DNA of 64,000 bases from Alcanivoracaceae bacterium (GTDB lineage Bacteria; Pseudomonadota; Gammaproteobacteria; Pseudomonadales; Alcanivoracaceae), in assembly GCA_029210325.1 (NCBI GenBank), contig JARGPU010000002.1:124001-188000 (forward strand), written 5' to 3'. The translations under genes were made by a program, and so were the position numbers. Shown here piece after piece: positions 9,502 through 20,086 of this stretch. The notes under the pieces were generated by a model. It was not told the origin of the DNA, ran no database searches, and worked only from the letters and a program-made list of their open reading frames with translations. The stretch's first letter is position 1. The number at the start of each line of letters is the position of its first letter.

Positions 9502-10788
9502 ATGTCTTCCGCACCGCTGGTAGAAAATGTCAAACTGGCCGTGATTGGCCTGGGCTATGTGGGCCTGCCACTTGCTGTGGAATTCGGCAAGCACTACCCG
9601 GTAATCGGCTTCGATATTAATCAGAAGCGTATCGATGCTCTCAAAGCCGGCATCGATAGCACGCTGGAAGTCAGCCCGGCGGAAATGGCCGAAGCCAAAC
9701 AACTCCACTACAGCTGCGCCCCGGCAGACCTGAACGACTGCAACATCTATGTCGTCACTGTGCCCACGCCGATCGATGAGCACAAACGCCCGGATCTCAC
9801 TCCCCTGATCAAAGCCAGTCAAACCATTGGCAAAACTCTGAAAGTGGGCGACATCGTTATCTATGAATCCACCGTCTACCCTGGTGCTACCGAGGAAGAC
9901 TGTGTGCCGGTGCTGGAGAAAGTCTCCGGCCTGACCTTTAACAAGGATTTCTTCGCCGGCTACAGCCCGGAGCGGATCAACCCGGGCGACAAGGAACACC
10001 GCGTTACCACCATTATGAAAGTGACCTCCGGCTCCACTCCGGAAGTCGCCGACAAGGTCGACGCGCTCTATAAAAGCATCATCACCGCCGGCACTCACAA
10101 AGCTAGCTGTATCAAGGTGGCGGAAGCAGCCAAGGTCATTGAGAACACCCAGCGCGATCTGAACATCGCCCTGATTAACGAGCTGGCAATGATCTTCAAT
10201 AAAATGGACATCGACACGCTGGATGTTCTTGAAGCCGCCGGCACCAAATGGAACTTCCTGCCGTTCCGTCCCGGTTTGGTGGGAGGTCACTGCATCGGTG
10301 TGGATCCTTACTACCTGACCCACAAGGCCCAGCAGATTGGCTACCACCCGGAAGTAATTTTGGCCGGCCGAAAAGTGAATGATGGTATGGGCCGCTATGT
10401 GGCGAGCCAGATGATCAAGGCCATGTTGAAAAAGGGCATCCATGTAAAAGGTTCGCGGGTTCTGGTAATGGGCCTGACCTTTAAGGAAAACTGTCCGGAC
10501 TTACGCAACACCCGTGTGATCGACGTGATCGATGAGCTGAAGGAATATCACGTTGATGTGGATGTGTATGATCCGTGGGTAGATCCGCAAGAAGCGAAGC
10601 ATGAATATGGTATTGAGCCAATCAAGGCGCCACAACCGGGCGTCTATGATGGCATTGTCATTACCGTTGGCCACAGTGAATTCAAGGCATTGGATCAGGC
10701 AGCCCTGCGAGCTTTTGGTAAAGAAGAGCTGGTATTGTTTGACCTGAAATATGTGGCCAGTAAGCAGGCAGTGGATTTACGCTTATGA
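9502..10788 (+). CDS. tviB: UDP-N-acetyl-hexosamine 6-dehydrogenase, TviB/WbpA-like
   Basis: [51 protein letters not shown]. Confidence 0.92.
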   Translation: MSSAPLVENVKLAVIGLGYVGLPLAVEFGKHYPVIGFDINQKRIDALKAGIDSTLEVSPAEMAEAKQLHYSCAPADLNDCNIYVVTVPTPIDEHKRPDLTPLIKASQTIGKTLKVGDIVIYESTVYPGATEEDCVPVLEKVSGLTFNKDFFAGYSPERINPGDKEHRVTTIMKVTSGSTPEVADKVDALYKSIITAGTHKASCIKVAEAAKVIENTQRDLNIALINELAMIFNKMDIDTLDVLEAAGTKWNFLPFRPGLVGGHCIGVDPYYLTHKAQQIGYHPEVILAGRKVNDGMGRYVASQMIKAMLKKGIHVKGSRVLVMGLTFKENCPDLRNTRVIDVIDELKEYHVDVDVYDPWVDPQEAKHEYGIEPIKAPQPGVYDGIVITVGHSEFKALDQAALRAFGKEELVLFDLKYVASKQAVDLRL

Positions 10789-11288
10789 CTAGCCAATGGT
10801 TTGTGGTCAACACTAAACCCCGCCAGGAACAGGTGGCGCTGGATAACCTGCAACGGCAGGGCTATCACGCCTATTTGCCACGCACTGTTATGCAAAAACG
10901 CCGCCGTGATCAGTGGCACAGCGTTAGTGAGCCACTGTTTCCCGGCTATGTATTCGTGCAGCTGACACTCAAGCAGGATAATACTGCGCCGATCCGCTCC
11001 ACATTGGGCGCCCGTGGTCTGGTTAGATTCGGCAGTCATATACCCGCGCTGGATAATTCCCTGATCGACTGGTTTCGCCAGCAGGAAAAACAGCAGCTGG
11101 AAAAACCGCAAAACCCAGCCGATCTGTTCAAACCCGGTGCTCCGGTGACCATCTTGAACGGCCCCTTTGCCGGCCTTCAGGCGGTATACGAAATGGCAAA
11201 GTCCAGTGATCGAGCCATGCTGCTGATTTCACTTTTGGGCCGGCCAACTCCGCTTCAGTGTCACTGGCACGACATCTGTCCCGCATAA
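10785..11288 (+). CDS. rfaH: RfaH-like NusG-paralogue antiterminator
   Basis: [43 protein letters not shown] region; overlaps tviB stop (ATGA). Confidence 0.9.
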   Translation: MTSQWFVVNTKPRQEQVALDNLQRQGYHAYLPRTVMQKRRRDQWHSVSEPLFPGYVFVQLTLKQDNTAPIRSTLGARGLVRFGSHIPALDNSLIDWFRQQEKQQLEKPQNPADLFKPGAPVTILNGPFAGLQAVYEMAKSSDRAMLLISLLGRPTPLQCHWHDICPA

Positions 11289-11333
11289 GCTAGTTTCCAC
11301 TGCCAACAGGGCAGAGCGGGGGAGTAAAAGCGT

Positions 11334-11356
11334 CTGCGTTCAATCACTGAACGCAG
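11334..11356 (+). promoter_or_regulatory. Leader hairpin upstream of ops
   Basis: ctgcgttca-atcac-tgaacgcag perfect 9-bp stem. Confidence 0.6.
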
Positions 11357-11364
11357 GCAATATC

Positions 11365-11376
11365 CAGGTATACCTG
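11365..11376. promoter_or_regulatory. 12-bp perfect palindrome (candidate operator)
   Basis: caggtatacctg immediately upstream of ops and the MarR-like gene. Confidence 0.45.
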
Positions 11377-11387
11377 CAACACGGTAG

Positions 11388-11399
11388 GGCGGTAGCGTG
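11388..11399 (+). promoter_or_regulatory. ops element (RfaH recruitment site)
   Basis: GGCGGTAGCGTG, identical to the core E. coli ops sequence, 11 nt before the ATG of the EPS regulator and adjacent to rfaH. Confidence 0.85.
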
Positions 11400-11410
11400 C
11401 CCGGAGTAAC

Positions 11411-11740
11411 ATGATTCAAGAAGACTCCCACTACAAATTGATGCGCTTGATCGAACAAAACCCGGAGCTATCCCAGCGTGAGCTCGCTAAAGCGCTGGGT
11501 GTCAGTCTCGGCAAGGCCAATTACTGCGTAAAAGCGCTGATCGAAAAAGGCTGGGTAAAAGCCAATAACTTCCGTAGCAGCAAAAACAAGCTGAGCTATG
11601 CCTATCTGCTCACCCCGGAGGGTATTGAGCAGAAGGCCCGGCTGACCCGCAACTTCCTGCAGCGAAAGATGCAAGAGTACGAAGCGCTGCAACAGGAAAT
11701 CCGTCAGCTACAGAAAGACATGCAGGAAACAGCCAAGTGA
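11411..11740 (+). CDS. MarR-family EPS-associated transcriptional regulator
   Basis: w[44 protein letters not shown] plus C-terminal coiled coil. Confidence 0.88.
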   Translation: MIQEDSHYKLMRLIEQNPELSQRELAKALGVSLGKANYCVKALIEKGWVKANNFRSSKNKLSYAYLLTPEGIEQKARLTRNFLQRKMQEYEALQQEIRQLQKDMQETAK

Positions 11741-12801
11741 AAATACTCGTTACCGGCGGTGCAGGGTTTATTGGCTCAGCGGTTATCCGCCATATCATCA
11801 ATAACACCCAAGACAGTGTCGTTAATCTGGATAAGCTGACTTACGCGGGTAATTTGCAGTCACTGGAAAGTGTTAGTGGTGATGCCCGTTACGCTTTCGA
11901 GCAGGTGGATATCTGTAATCGCGCCGAGCTGGACCGTGTTTTTGTCCAGCATCAGCCGGACGCAGTGATGCATCTGGCGGCAGAGAGCCACGTGGACCGC
12001 TCTATCGATGGCCCGGCGGCATTTATTGAAACCAATATTGTTGGCAGTTACACCCTTCTGGAAGCGGCGCGCCAATACTGGCAATCACTACCCGCTGCAG
12101 CCAAAGCCCTGTTCCGTTTTCACCATATATCAACCGACGAGGTTTATGGTGATCTTGAAGGCCCGGAAGACCTGTTCACCGAGCAGACCCCGTATGCTCC
12201 CAGCTCCCCCTATTCAGCCAGCAAGGCCAGCTCAGATCATCTGGTGCGGGCCTGGCTGCGGACCTATGGACTGCCTACGCTGATTACCAACTGCAGCAAT
12301 AACTACGGGCCGTATCACTTCCCGGAAAAGCTGATTCCGCTAATGATTTTGAATGCGCTGGAAGGCAAGCCACTGCCCGTATATGGCAAGGGCAACCAGA
12401 TTCGCGACTGGCTTTATGTGGAAGACCACGCCCGGGCGCTATACAAGGTGGTCAGCGAAGGGAAAATTGGCGAGACCTATAATATTGGCGGCCACAACGA
12501 AAAGCAGAATATAGAAGTAGTGCATATTCTGTGTGAGCTGCTGGAAGAGCTGTGCCCGCAAAAGCCAGAGGGCGTGCAGCATTACAAAGACCTTATTAGC
12601 TATGTAAAGGATCGCCCTGGCCACGACCTGCGTTATGCCATTGATGCCAGCAAAATCGAGCAACAGCTGGGTTGGGTGCCAGAAGAAACCTTTGAATCAG
12701 GGATCCGTAAAACGGTGAACTGGTACTTGAACAACCAGCAATGGTGCAAGAACGTGCAGGACGGCAGCTACCAACGGCAAAGATTGGGGGTGGAAGCCTG
12801 A
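11737..12801 (+). CDS. rfbB: dTDP-glucose 4,6-dehydratase
   Basis: [55 protein letters not shown]. Confidence 0.97.
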   Translation: MKILVTGGAGFIGSAVIRHIINNTQDSVVNLDKLTYAGNLQSLESVSGDARYAFEQVDICNRAELDRVFVQHQPDAVMHLAAESHVDRSIDGPAAFIETNIVGSYTLLEAARQYWQSLPAAAKALFRFHHISTDEVYGDLEGPEDLFTEQTPYAPSSPYSASKASSDHLVRAWLRTYGLPTLITNCSNNYGPYHFPEKLIPLMILNALEGKPLPVYGKGNQIRDWLYVEDHARALYKVVSEGKIGETYNIGGHNEKQNIEVVHILCELLEELCPQKPEGVQHYKDLISYVKDRPGHDLRYAIDASKIEQQLGWVPEETFESGIRKTVNWYLNNQQWCKNVQDGSYQRQRLGVEA

Positions 12802-13700
12802 TGCGTGTCCTGCTGTTCGGTAGGAATGGGCAAGTAGGCTGGGAGCTGCAGCATAGTCTGGCACCACTGGGCGAGCTGATCGCGCTGGATCGGCAGGGTG
12901 AGGATGGCTTGTGTGGCGACCTCGGCAATCTACCAGGCTTGACCAATACATTGGACACCCTGCAGCCGGACATCATCGTCAACGCAGCGGCCTATACCGC
13001 GGTAGACAAGGCGGAACAGGAAGCAGAGAGCGCCCATCTGATAAATGCTCAAGCGCCGCAGCGCATGGCACAGTGGGCAGCAAAGACCGGCGCGTTACTA
13101 GTGCATTACTCCACGGATTACGTATTCGATGGAAGTGGAGATGCGCCCTATAGCGAAGATGCGCCGGCAGCCCCTGCCAATGTCTATGGGCAGACCAAGC
13201 TTGCCGGTGAAAAGGCCATACAGGAAAGTGGTTGTCGCTATCTGATCTTTCGTACCAGCTGGGTATATGCCGCACGTGGTAATAATTTTATGAGGACTAT
13301 GCTGCGCCTGGGTGCCGCCCGGGAACAGCTGGATATTGTCTGTGATCAGATTGGCGGGCCTACCCCGGCCAGACTTGTGGCAGAAATCACCGCACAGTCC
13401 TTGCGCGATAATCTGGCTAGTGGGCTGTATCACCTGACCACTAGCAACCACACCAGCTGGCATGGATTTGCTCAGGAAATATTTCGTCAGGCGGGGGAGG
13501 CGGGTGCGCGGCTGGCAATCAATGTAGATCAAGTCCGGCCCATCCCCAGCAGTGAGTACCCGGTTGTCGCCAAGCGGCCACTCAACTCGCGCCTGTCAGT
13601 GGACAAGATTCAGTCAGCACTGGGCATCCAATTGCCAGAATGGCAAAGCCAACTCAGGCTAACGCTGAACGACTATCTAAAAGATCACCTGAAAGGATAA
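12801..13700 (+). CDS. rfbD: dTDP-4-dehydrorhamnose reductase
   Basis: [41 protein letters not shown] overlap with rfbB fixes the start. Confidence 0.96.
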   Translation: MRVLLFGRNGQVGWELQHSLAPLGELIALDRQGEDGLCGDLGNLPGLTNTLDTLQPDIIVNAAAYTAVDKAEQEAESAHLINAQAPQRMAQWAAKTGALLVHYSTDYVFDGSGDAPYSEDAPAAPANVYGQTKLAGEKAIQESGCRYLIFRTSWVYAARGNNFMRTMLRLGAAREQLDIVCDQIGGPTPARLVAEITAQSLRDNLASGLYHLTTSNHTSWHGFAQEIFRQAGEAGARLAINVDQVRPIPSSEYPVVAKRPLNSRLSVDKIQSALGIQLPEWQSQLRLTLNDYLKDHLKG

Positions 13701-13704
13701 AACC

Positions 13705-14577
13705 ATGAAGGGAATTATTCTCGCCGGAGGCTCTGGTACGCGCCTTTATCCCATTACCCGGGGGATCTCCAAGCAGCTATTGCCGATCTATGACAAGCCA
13801 ATGATCTATTACCCGCTGTCCGTGCTGATGCTGGCGGGTATCCGGGATGTGCTGATCATCACTACCCCAGAGGACCAGTCCGGCTTTCAGCGGCTATTGG
13901 CCGATGGTAATCAATGGGGCATCAATATCAGCTATGCGGTGCAGCCCAGCCCGGACGGCCTGGCACAGGCATTTATTATCGGTGAGGACTTTATCGGCAA
14001 GGATAGCGTCTGTTTGGTGCTGGGCGACAACATCTACTATGGCCAAGGCTTCAGCAGGATTCTGCAGAATGCGGCCAGCATGCCCACTGGTGCCACAGTG
14101 TTTGGTTATCAAGTAACCGACCCGGAACGCTTTGGTGTGGTTGAGTTTGATCAGAATAACCGAGCTGTCTCCATTGAAGAAAAGCCGCTCAAGCCTAAAT
14201 CCGATTACGCAGTGACCGGGCTGTACTTCTACGACAATGACGTTATCGAGATCGCCAAAAACGTTAAGCCCTCTGATCGTGGCGAGTTAGAGATTACCAG
14301 CGTCAATCAGGCCTATCTGGAGCGAGGGGACCTGAATGTGGAGCTACTGGGCCGCGGCTTTGCCTGGCTGGATACGGGCACCTTCGAATCGCTGCATGAA
14401 GCCTCTGCATTTATTGAGATCATCGAGAAGCGCCAGGGGCTGAAGGTTGCCTGCCTGGAGGAGATTGCCTGGCGCATGGGTTATATAAGCCGTGACAAGC
14501 TCATGGAAGAAGGGCAGAAGCTCATGAAGAACAGCTATGGCGCTTATCTGATAAAGCTGGCTCAAGCGACTAAATAA
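13705..14577 (+). CDS. rfbA: Glucose-1-phosphate thymidylyltransferase
   Basis: [39 protein letters not shown]. Confidence 0.98.
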   Translation: MKGIILAGGSGTRLYPITRGISKQLLPIYDKPMIYYPLSVLMLAGIRDVLIITTPEDQSGFQRLLADGNQWGINISYAVQPSPDGLAQAFIIGEDFIGKDSVCLVLGDNIYYGQGFSRILQNAASMPTGATVFGYQVTDPERFGVVEFDQNNRAVSIEEKPLKPKSDYAVTGLYFYDNDVIEIAKNVKPSDRGELEITSVNQAYLERGDLNVELLGRGFAWLDTGTFESLHEASAFIEIIEKRQGLKVACLEEIAWRMGYISRDKLMEEGQKLMKNSYGAYLIKLAQATK

Positions 14578-14587
14578 AGGCGCAGTA

Positions 14588-15172
14588 ATGAAAATCACTA
14601 GCACCCGTATTCCAGATGTGAAGCTGATCGAACCAAAAGTGTTCGGAGACGAGCGTGGCTTCTTTATGGAGACCTGGAATGACAAAGCCTTCCGCGAAGC
14701 AGGAATAGACTCCACCTTCGTGCAGGATAACCATAGCCGCTCGGTCAAGAATACCCTGCGAGGCCTGCACTACCAGATCAAGCAGCCGCAGGGAAAGCTG
14801 GTGCGAGTTACCCGCGGTGAAGTGTTTGATGTGGCGGTTGACCTGCGAACCGGATCACGCACCTTTGGCCAATGGGTAGGGGAGTACCTGTCGGAGGAGA
14901 ACAACCGAATGCTGTGGGTGCCGCCCGGATTCGCCCATGGCTTTCTGGTAACGAGTGATGCGGCCGATTTCCAGTACAAGTGCACGGACTTCTACTCTCC
15001 TGAATACGAGCGCTCAATTTGCTGGAATGATCCAATCCTGAACGTTGACTGGGCTGTGTCGAACCCGGAAGAGCTGCTGCTATCGAACAAAGATAGGCAT
15101 GCCCAGAGTCTGCAGCAAGCTATGGCCGAACTTGAGGCAAGCTCTCAAATCAAACCAGAGACAAGTGCTTGA
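14588..15172 (+). CDS. rfbC: dTDP-4-dehydrorhamnose 3,5-epimerase
   Basis: DERGFFMETWND, VQDNHSRSVKNTLRGLHYQIKQPQGKLVRV. Confidence 0.97.
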   Translation: MKITSTRIPDVKLIEPKVFGDERGFFMETWNDKAFREAGIDSTFVQDNHSRSVKNTLRGLHYQIKQPQGKLVRVTRGEVFDVAVDLRTGSRTFGQWVGEYLSEENNRMLWVPPGFAHGFLVTSDAADFQYKCTDFYSPEYERSICWNDPILNVDWAVSNPEELLLSNKDRHAQSLQQAMAELEASSQIKPETSA

Positions 15173-16975
15173 ATGTTTAAACAACTTAAAGATCTCTACT
15201 CACTCCTTACCGATCAGCAACGTAAAAAGCTTCTCAGGCTTCAGCTATTGGTCGTGCTGATGGCAGTGGCAGAGCTGGGAAGCGTGCTTTCCATTGGCCC
15301 TTTTATGGCTCTGGTGGGAGATATGAGCCTGCTGCAGCGCGAGGGGATGGTGGGCGATATCTATCGCCTAAGTGGCATTGATAGCCCTCGAATGTTTATG
15401 ATTTTAGTCGGCGCAGCTGTATTGCTTTCGTTATTCATGGCCGCAGCCATCTCCATACTGACTATCTGGCGTCTCTCAATGTACGGCTCGATCGTGGGGG
15501 CGGAGCTCAGTAGCCGTCTATATCGTCACTATATGCATCAACCTTGGCTTTTCCATGCGGGTGGCAGTAGCAGTCAGCTCACCAATCAGATAGCGCAGGA
15601 GTGTAATCGAATTACGGCTGGTATTATCAACCCGTTAATGCAGATGAACGCCCGCATCGTGATGGCGACACTGATGGCAATAGCTATTTTTCTATTCAAC
15701 CCTGCTGTCGCGATCACTGGGCTGACGGTGTTCGCAGTGGCCTATTTCGCGATGTACAGAGTTGTGCGACAAAAGCTCATCAGAAATGGCGGCATCATAA
15801 CCTCATCTCAGCGGCTCCGATTTAAGTTGATGGGTGAAGGGTTCGGCGGCATCAAAGACGTGCTTCTGCTGGGCAGGCAGCAGATTTTCACAGATCGATT
15901 TGACACTGCCAGCGCTCACTTCGCCGCTGCTCAGGGTAAAAGCCAAGTAATGGGCCAAGTGCCACGCTTCGTGATGGAGCTGGTGGCCTTCGGCGGCGTA
16001 ATCTTCCTGATTCTTTACCTGCTCGCTGCTTACGATGGTAATTTGGGCACTATACTGCCAGTGCTTTCAGTCTATGCTCTGGCTGGGTTCAAGTTGCTGC
16101 CGGCATTTCAGCAGATATACAGCAGTGTCTCCAGTATTCGAGGCAGTCTGACGGCGTTCGAAGGGCTGCGAGAAGATCTCAGGGCGAGCGCAACCGCGAC
16201 CCTGCAGTTGGCGCGCAGTGACAGCGGTCAAGAGCAATTGATCCCTCGCCAGTCCATCCAGATCAAGAACGTACAGTTCACCTACCCGGATAAAGCTGAG
16301 CCTGCGCTTCGAGATATAACAATGACCATCGGCGTAAATAAAGTCATTGGCCTTGTAGGTGCATCAGGTTCAGGCAAGTCGACAGTCATTGATATCCTGC
16401 TCGGACTGATTCAGCCAGACAAGGGGATGTTGGTGGTAGATGGTGAGCCGCTTACAAAGCAGACCCTGCGCTCCTGGCAAAATTCTTTGGGATTCGTGCC
16501 TCAATCTATCTTTCTCGCAGACAGTAGTATTCGCGAGAACATAGCATTCGGACTGCCTCTTGATCTGGTCGATGAAGAAAAAGTCAGGAAGGCAGCCAGC
16601 ATGGCCCATTTGGATGAGCTATTGGCGGAGTTGCCGCAAGGTCTGGACACCAGAGTTGGAGAGCGAGGAGTGCAGCTGTCAGGTGGTCAGCGTCAGCGTA
16701 TCGGCATTGCTCGTGCGCTTTACAATGATGCAGATGTCTTGATTCTTGATGAAGCAACCAGTGCGCTTGATGGCATAACTGAAGAACTGATTATGGATGC
16801 TATTCATGACTTCTCTGGAAAGAAGACTATAGTCATGATTGCGCACCGACTTGCCACGGTGCGCAAGTGTGACATTATTTATTTTCTTGAAGGTGGTTGT
16901 GTGGTGGACAAAGGAAGCTATACAGAGCTGCTCGAGCGCAGTCCAACGTTCAAGAAGATGGCTCAGAATGCATAG
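15173..16975 (+). CDS. ABC transporter, fused permease/ATPase (PglK/MsbA-like lipid-linked oligosaccharide exporter)
   Basis: N-terminal TM domain, Walker A GASGSGKST, signature LSGGQRQRIGIARAL. Confidence 0.9.
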   Translation: MFKQLKDLYSLLTDQQRKKLLRLQLLVVLMAVAELGSVLSIGPFMALVGDMSLLQREGMVGDIYRLSGIDSPRMFMILVGAAVLLSLFMAAAISILTIWRLSMYGSIVGAELSSRLYRHYMHQPWLFHAGGSSSQLTNQIAQECNRITAGIINPLMQMNARIVMATLMAIAIFLFNPAVAITGLTVFAVAYFAMYRVVRQKLIRNGGIITSSQRLRFKLMGEGFGGIKDVLLLGRQQIFTDRFDTASAHFAAAQGKSQVMGQVPRFVMELVAFGGVIFLILYLLAAYDGNLGTILPVLSVYALAGFKLLPAFQQIYSSVSSIRGSLTAFEGLREDLRASATATLQLARSDSGQEQLIPRQSIQIKNVQFTYPDKAEPALRDITMTIGVNKVIGLVGASGSGKSTVIDILLGLIQPDKGMLVVDGEPLTKQTLRSWQNSLGFVPQSIFLADSSIRENIAFGLPLDLVDEEKVRKAASMAHLDELLAELPQGLDTRVGERGVQLSGGQRQRIGIARALYNDADVLILDEATSALDGITEELIMDAIHDFSGKKTIVMIAHRLATVRKCDIIYFLEGGCVVDKGSYTELLERSPTFKKMAQNA

Positions 16976-17008
16976 TTGAATGGCAATATAAAAAGGGGAA
17001 AGGGGAAA

Positions 17009-17779
17009 ATGGAGTTTCGCAGTTTTGTCCGAAAGGCTTTCCAATACTTTAGTATCGATATTCATCGGATATATCGAGATGACTCGCCTTTTATAGATCC
17101 GGCGCAAGCAATGATTGCTTCTGTCTTGCATAATGGAAAGCGGTCCAGATTTCTGGTTGCGGACACGTTTGATGTGATACAGAAGCATCATGCAGATGGG
17201 AAGTTCTACGAGCAGGACCTGCTTGATGTACTAGCGGAAAATATTAAAGAGGGTGCATGCTTTGTCGATATCGGTGCAAATGTTGGAAATCATTCAATAT
17301 TTGCAGCTGTCCATCTTGGGGCGTCGCGAGTTATTGCTTTTGAGCCGATGAGACTCCAACACGCAATTCTGTCCATTAATGTTCTATTAAACGAACTTCA
17401 AGAAAAGGTAGAGATTCACAAGCTCGCATTGTCGGATCGTTCTGAATTTGCCCGTATGATAACTCCAAACGCTCATAACATTGGTAGAAGTATGATTTCC
17501 GCCGGTGTGTATGGCGAATGGGTAAAGCTTGTTCGGGGCGATGACCTGTTGTCAGCCGCGCAGGTAGACTTCATTAAAATTGATGTAGAGGGTCACGAGA
17601 TGGAGGCTCTTGCAGGCCTTGCGGGGACGATTGATCGCTGCCGTCCAGCGATGCTGATCGAGGTTTCAGATGTGAACGGTACCGATTTTGAGAACTGGTT
17701 GATGGATAATAATTATTCGGTATCGTGGCGTATGCGTCATCATGGCGAAAACACTGAAGTGCTTGCTCTTCCAGGCTGA
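17009..17779 (+). CDS. FkbM-family methyltransferase
   Basis: FVDIGANVGNHSIFAAVHLGASRVIAFEPM, DFIKIDVEGHEMEALAG; the ATG at 17009 has a better RBS than the ORF-track start. Confidence 0.88.
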   Translation: MEFRSFVRKAFQYFSIDIHRIYRDDSPFIDPAQAMIASVLHNGKRSRFLVADTFDVIQKHHADGKFYEQDLLDVLAENIKEGACFVDIGANVGNHSIFAAVHLGASRVIAFEPMRLQHAILSINVLLNELQEKVEIHKLALSDRSEFARMITPNAHNIGRSMISAGVYGEWVKLVRGDDLLSAAQVDFIKIDVEGHEMEALAGLAGTIDRCRPAMLIEVSDVNGTDFENWLMDNNYSVSWRMRHHGENTEVLALPG

Positions 17780-17812
17780 GGTCTGCATAGGGTTGGTGAT
17801 ACAGGTCTTCAA

Positions 17813-18736
17813 ATGACTAAAATTTATCCACGGTTTACACCTGCCTCTCTTGGCAATGGTGTTCCAGTTTTGCTGATCTCCCTTCAGGATCAGTCGAGCA
17901 GGCGTCAGGATCTTATTTCGAGGGGCGTTCCCGAGAGCTGGGTGCACTCATTCTTTCCGGCAATCGATTTGAGAGATGCGCTGGAACAAGATATTGCCCC
18001 GCTTGCTGATCTTGTCGCATTCGAGAGCGAGTTTTCCAGGAGAATGAGGGCTGCGGAAGTTGGCTGTGCGCTGTCCCACAACGCGGTTGCCGCCTGGTTG
18101 GTGTCTTCTCCATTTTCAATCGCGCTTGTTCTTGAGGATGATGTGATACCGCAGACGCCAGATTGGCTCGATCAATTGGCTGCTATCGCAGACGCGTTGT
18201 CCCCTCATGCTCGAAGCGGCGCTGCCTTTATTTGTCATTTGGGAGCTCCATCTAATCAGATTGGCCCCGCGCTAAAGCGAAAGGTCACTTGGCGAGATGG
18301 TCGGCCACCTGCCGATATGCCACAGATTTTTCTGCATGCCGACCCCGCAAGTGGTCTATGGCGAGCGCATGCTTATCTTATATCGAGAGCGGCGGCCGAG
18401 CGTAGCTCAACTCGGGAAACTCCCATCATGACGCTTGCAGATGATTGGTGTGAGCGTAGGCGCCGAGGCTGGCTTGATGAGATTTTTTTTACACAGTCAG
18501 CCTTGATTGGTCAGGATGAGGATCGGCCGAGCACAATCAGGCCTTCTGATCATAGCGACTACATTAGAGACACGGCTGAGCAGGGTTCGTTCTTGACACG
18601 AGTCGGGCGATCATTGGCTAATCGAACCTTTCTAAAGCGCCTGTATGGTTCTGTACGGTTTAGGGCGGTTATTGCACTGGCTCGCTTTGTTGCAAGGAGG
18701 GCATACAGTGTCAGTCTTACAGTTCCACGTGAGTAG
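17813..18736 (+). CDS. Glycosyltransferase family 25 (LPS-type)
   Basis: VLLISLQDQSSRRQDL, AEVGCALSHNAV, ALVLEDDVIP. Confidence 0.8.
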   Translation: MTKIYPRFTPASLGNGVPVLLISLQDQSSRRQDLISRGVPESWVHSFFPAIDLRDALEQDIAPLADLVAFESEFSRRMRAAEVGCALSHNAVAAWLVSSPFSIALVLEDDVIPQTPDWLDQLAAIADALSPHARSGAAFICHLGAPSNQIGPALKRKVTWRDGRPPADMPQIFLHADPASGLWRAHAYLISRAAAERSSTRETPIMTLADDWCERRRRGWLDEIFFTQSALIGQDEDRPSTIRPSDHSDYIRDTAEQGSFLTRVGRSLANRTFLKRLYGSVRFRAVIALARFVARRAYSVSLTVPRE

Positions 18737-18894
18737 CATCGTTGTTGCGTGGGGCTCTGATGCTGATCGGTTCGGTATTTCCTGAAAGCCGATATCTTGC
18801 AGTTTAAGGCTCGACGATCCCTCTAAGGTAAATAGAAATTATCAATGTTGAGCATTTCGTAACAGCTTTGAGTCTTAGTATATTGAGTGTTGGT

Positions 18895-20067
18895 ATGCCG
18901 ATTAATGACATTAATCAGAAGCGCGCTTCCGGAAAGATACTACATATTGCTAGTTGGTATCCGAATCCATGGGATGGCTTAGAAGGGAATTTTGTACGCG
19001 ACCAGATTCGTGTCTTCAGACAAGAGCTGGACGCCGAAACTATTGTTGTGCAAGTCAGGACATCGGCCGGTCATTGGCCAAGGTTGCGAACAATTACACT
19101 AGATGACGGAGCGAGAGGATACTTCCTGCTGGCGGCAGTAAAGCCCGGAAAGGTGCTGGAGTGGTTGTCGAGTATTTTTCTTGTCATTGTGCTTATTAGG
19201 GAGCGGGCATGGCTATATAAAGCCTTGCATTTTCATATCGCCTATCCACTTCTGCTGCATTCTAGGCTTTGGAGAAAGATATTTAGACGACCAATTATGA
19301 TTAGTGAACATTGGTCAGCCTACCACTATAATTTTTATTTGCCGGAAAGCTCTAAAGCGTTGCTTACGCTTCGAAAGCCTTTTCAGCAAGGGGATGCCGT
19401 CTTGGTAGTGTCGAAAGCACTCCTTAGGGATATTCGTCGATTTTCTGGCTGCGATAGTTTCCCGCAATTTGTTATTCCCAATTTTGTGCCGCTTCATGGC
19501 GCTTCGGATGGGAATCAGCAGGTTCCTACGTTATTCGCCGTGAATCGGTGGCGTTCGATTAAAAGCCCGATGCCGATGTTAGAGGGGCTTGAGATGGCGG
19601 CTAGGCTGGGGGCTGAATTCAAGCTGGTTATAGGCGGCTTTGGTGAGATGATTAATGAGATGGATTCCTTCGTGCAGCTCGGCGCATTAAAAGGCCGTAC
19701 TATCTTTTTTAGCAAGATGACAAAGCTCCAGATTGCGGATCAACTTGCCGGCAGCGATGGATACCTGTTCTCTTCGGACTACGAGACATTCTCAATAGCC
19801 TGTGCGGAGGCACTTGGAGCCGGTATTCCTCTGATCGGGCCAGACATCCCCGCAATCGCGGAATATGCCAGTGACACGGAATGGGTCAAAGTAAAGTCTC
19901 GAGATGCTCAAGGGTGGAGCGTTGCGATTGCGTCCTTTCTTGATCGACATAACGCTGGTGAGTTTGCCCCTGATCTAATAGCTAAGAGGGCTGCGCAGCA
20001 CTTCTCCACGGATGTAATCCGGCGCAGATATCGTGAGGCAATGACATTCTTGGGCATCATGCGGTAG
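18895..20067 (+). CDS. Glycosyltransferase family 4
   Basis: ILHIASWYPNPWDGLEGNFVRDQI, DGYLFSSDYETFSIACAEALGAGIPLIG; start uncertain (TTG 18868 or ATG 18895). Confidence 0.85.
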   Translation: MPINDINQKRASGKILHIASWYPNPWDGLEGNFVRDQIRVFRQELDAETIVVQVRTSAGHWPRLRTITLDDGARGYFLLAAVKPGKVLEWLSSIFLVIVLIRERAWLYKALHFHIAYPLLLHSRLWRKIFRRPIMISEHWSAYHYNFYLPESSKALLTLRKPFQQGDAVLVVSKALLRDIRRFSGCDSFPQFVIPNFVPLHGASDGNQQVPTLFAVNRWRSIKSPMPMLEGLEMAARLGAEFKLVIGGFGEMINEMDSFVQLGALKGRTIFFSKMTKLQIADQLAGSDGYLFSSDYETFSIACAEALGAGIPLIGPDIPAIAEYASDTEWVKVKSRDAQGWSVAIASFLDRHNAGEFAPDLIAKRAAQHFSTDVIRRRYREAMTFLGIMR

Positions 20068-20086
20068 TTATGAAAGGTGGCAACAT

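Noticed and set aside
9484-10443. 319-aa minus-strand ORF
   Set aside because: Antisense to tviB, no recognisable domain
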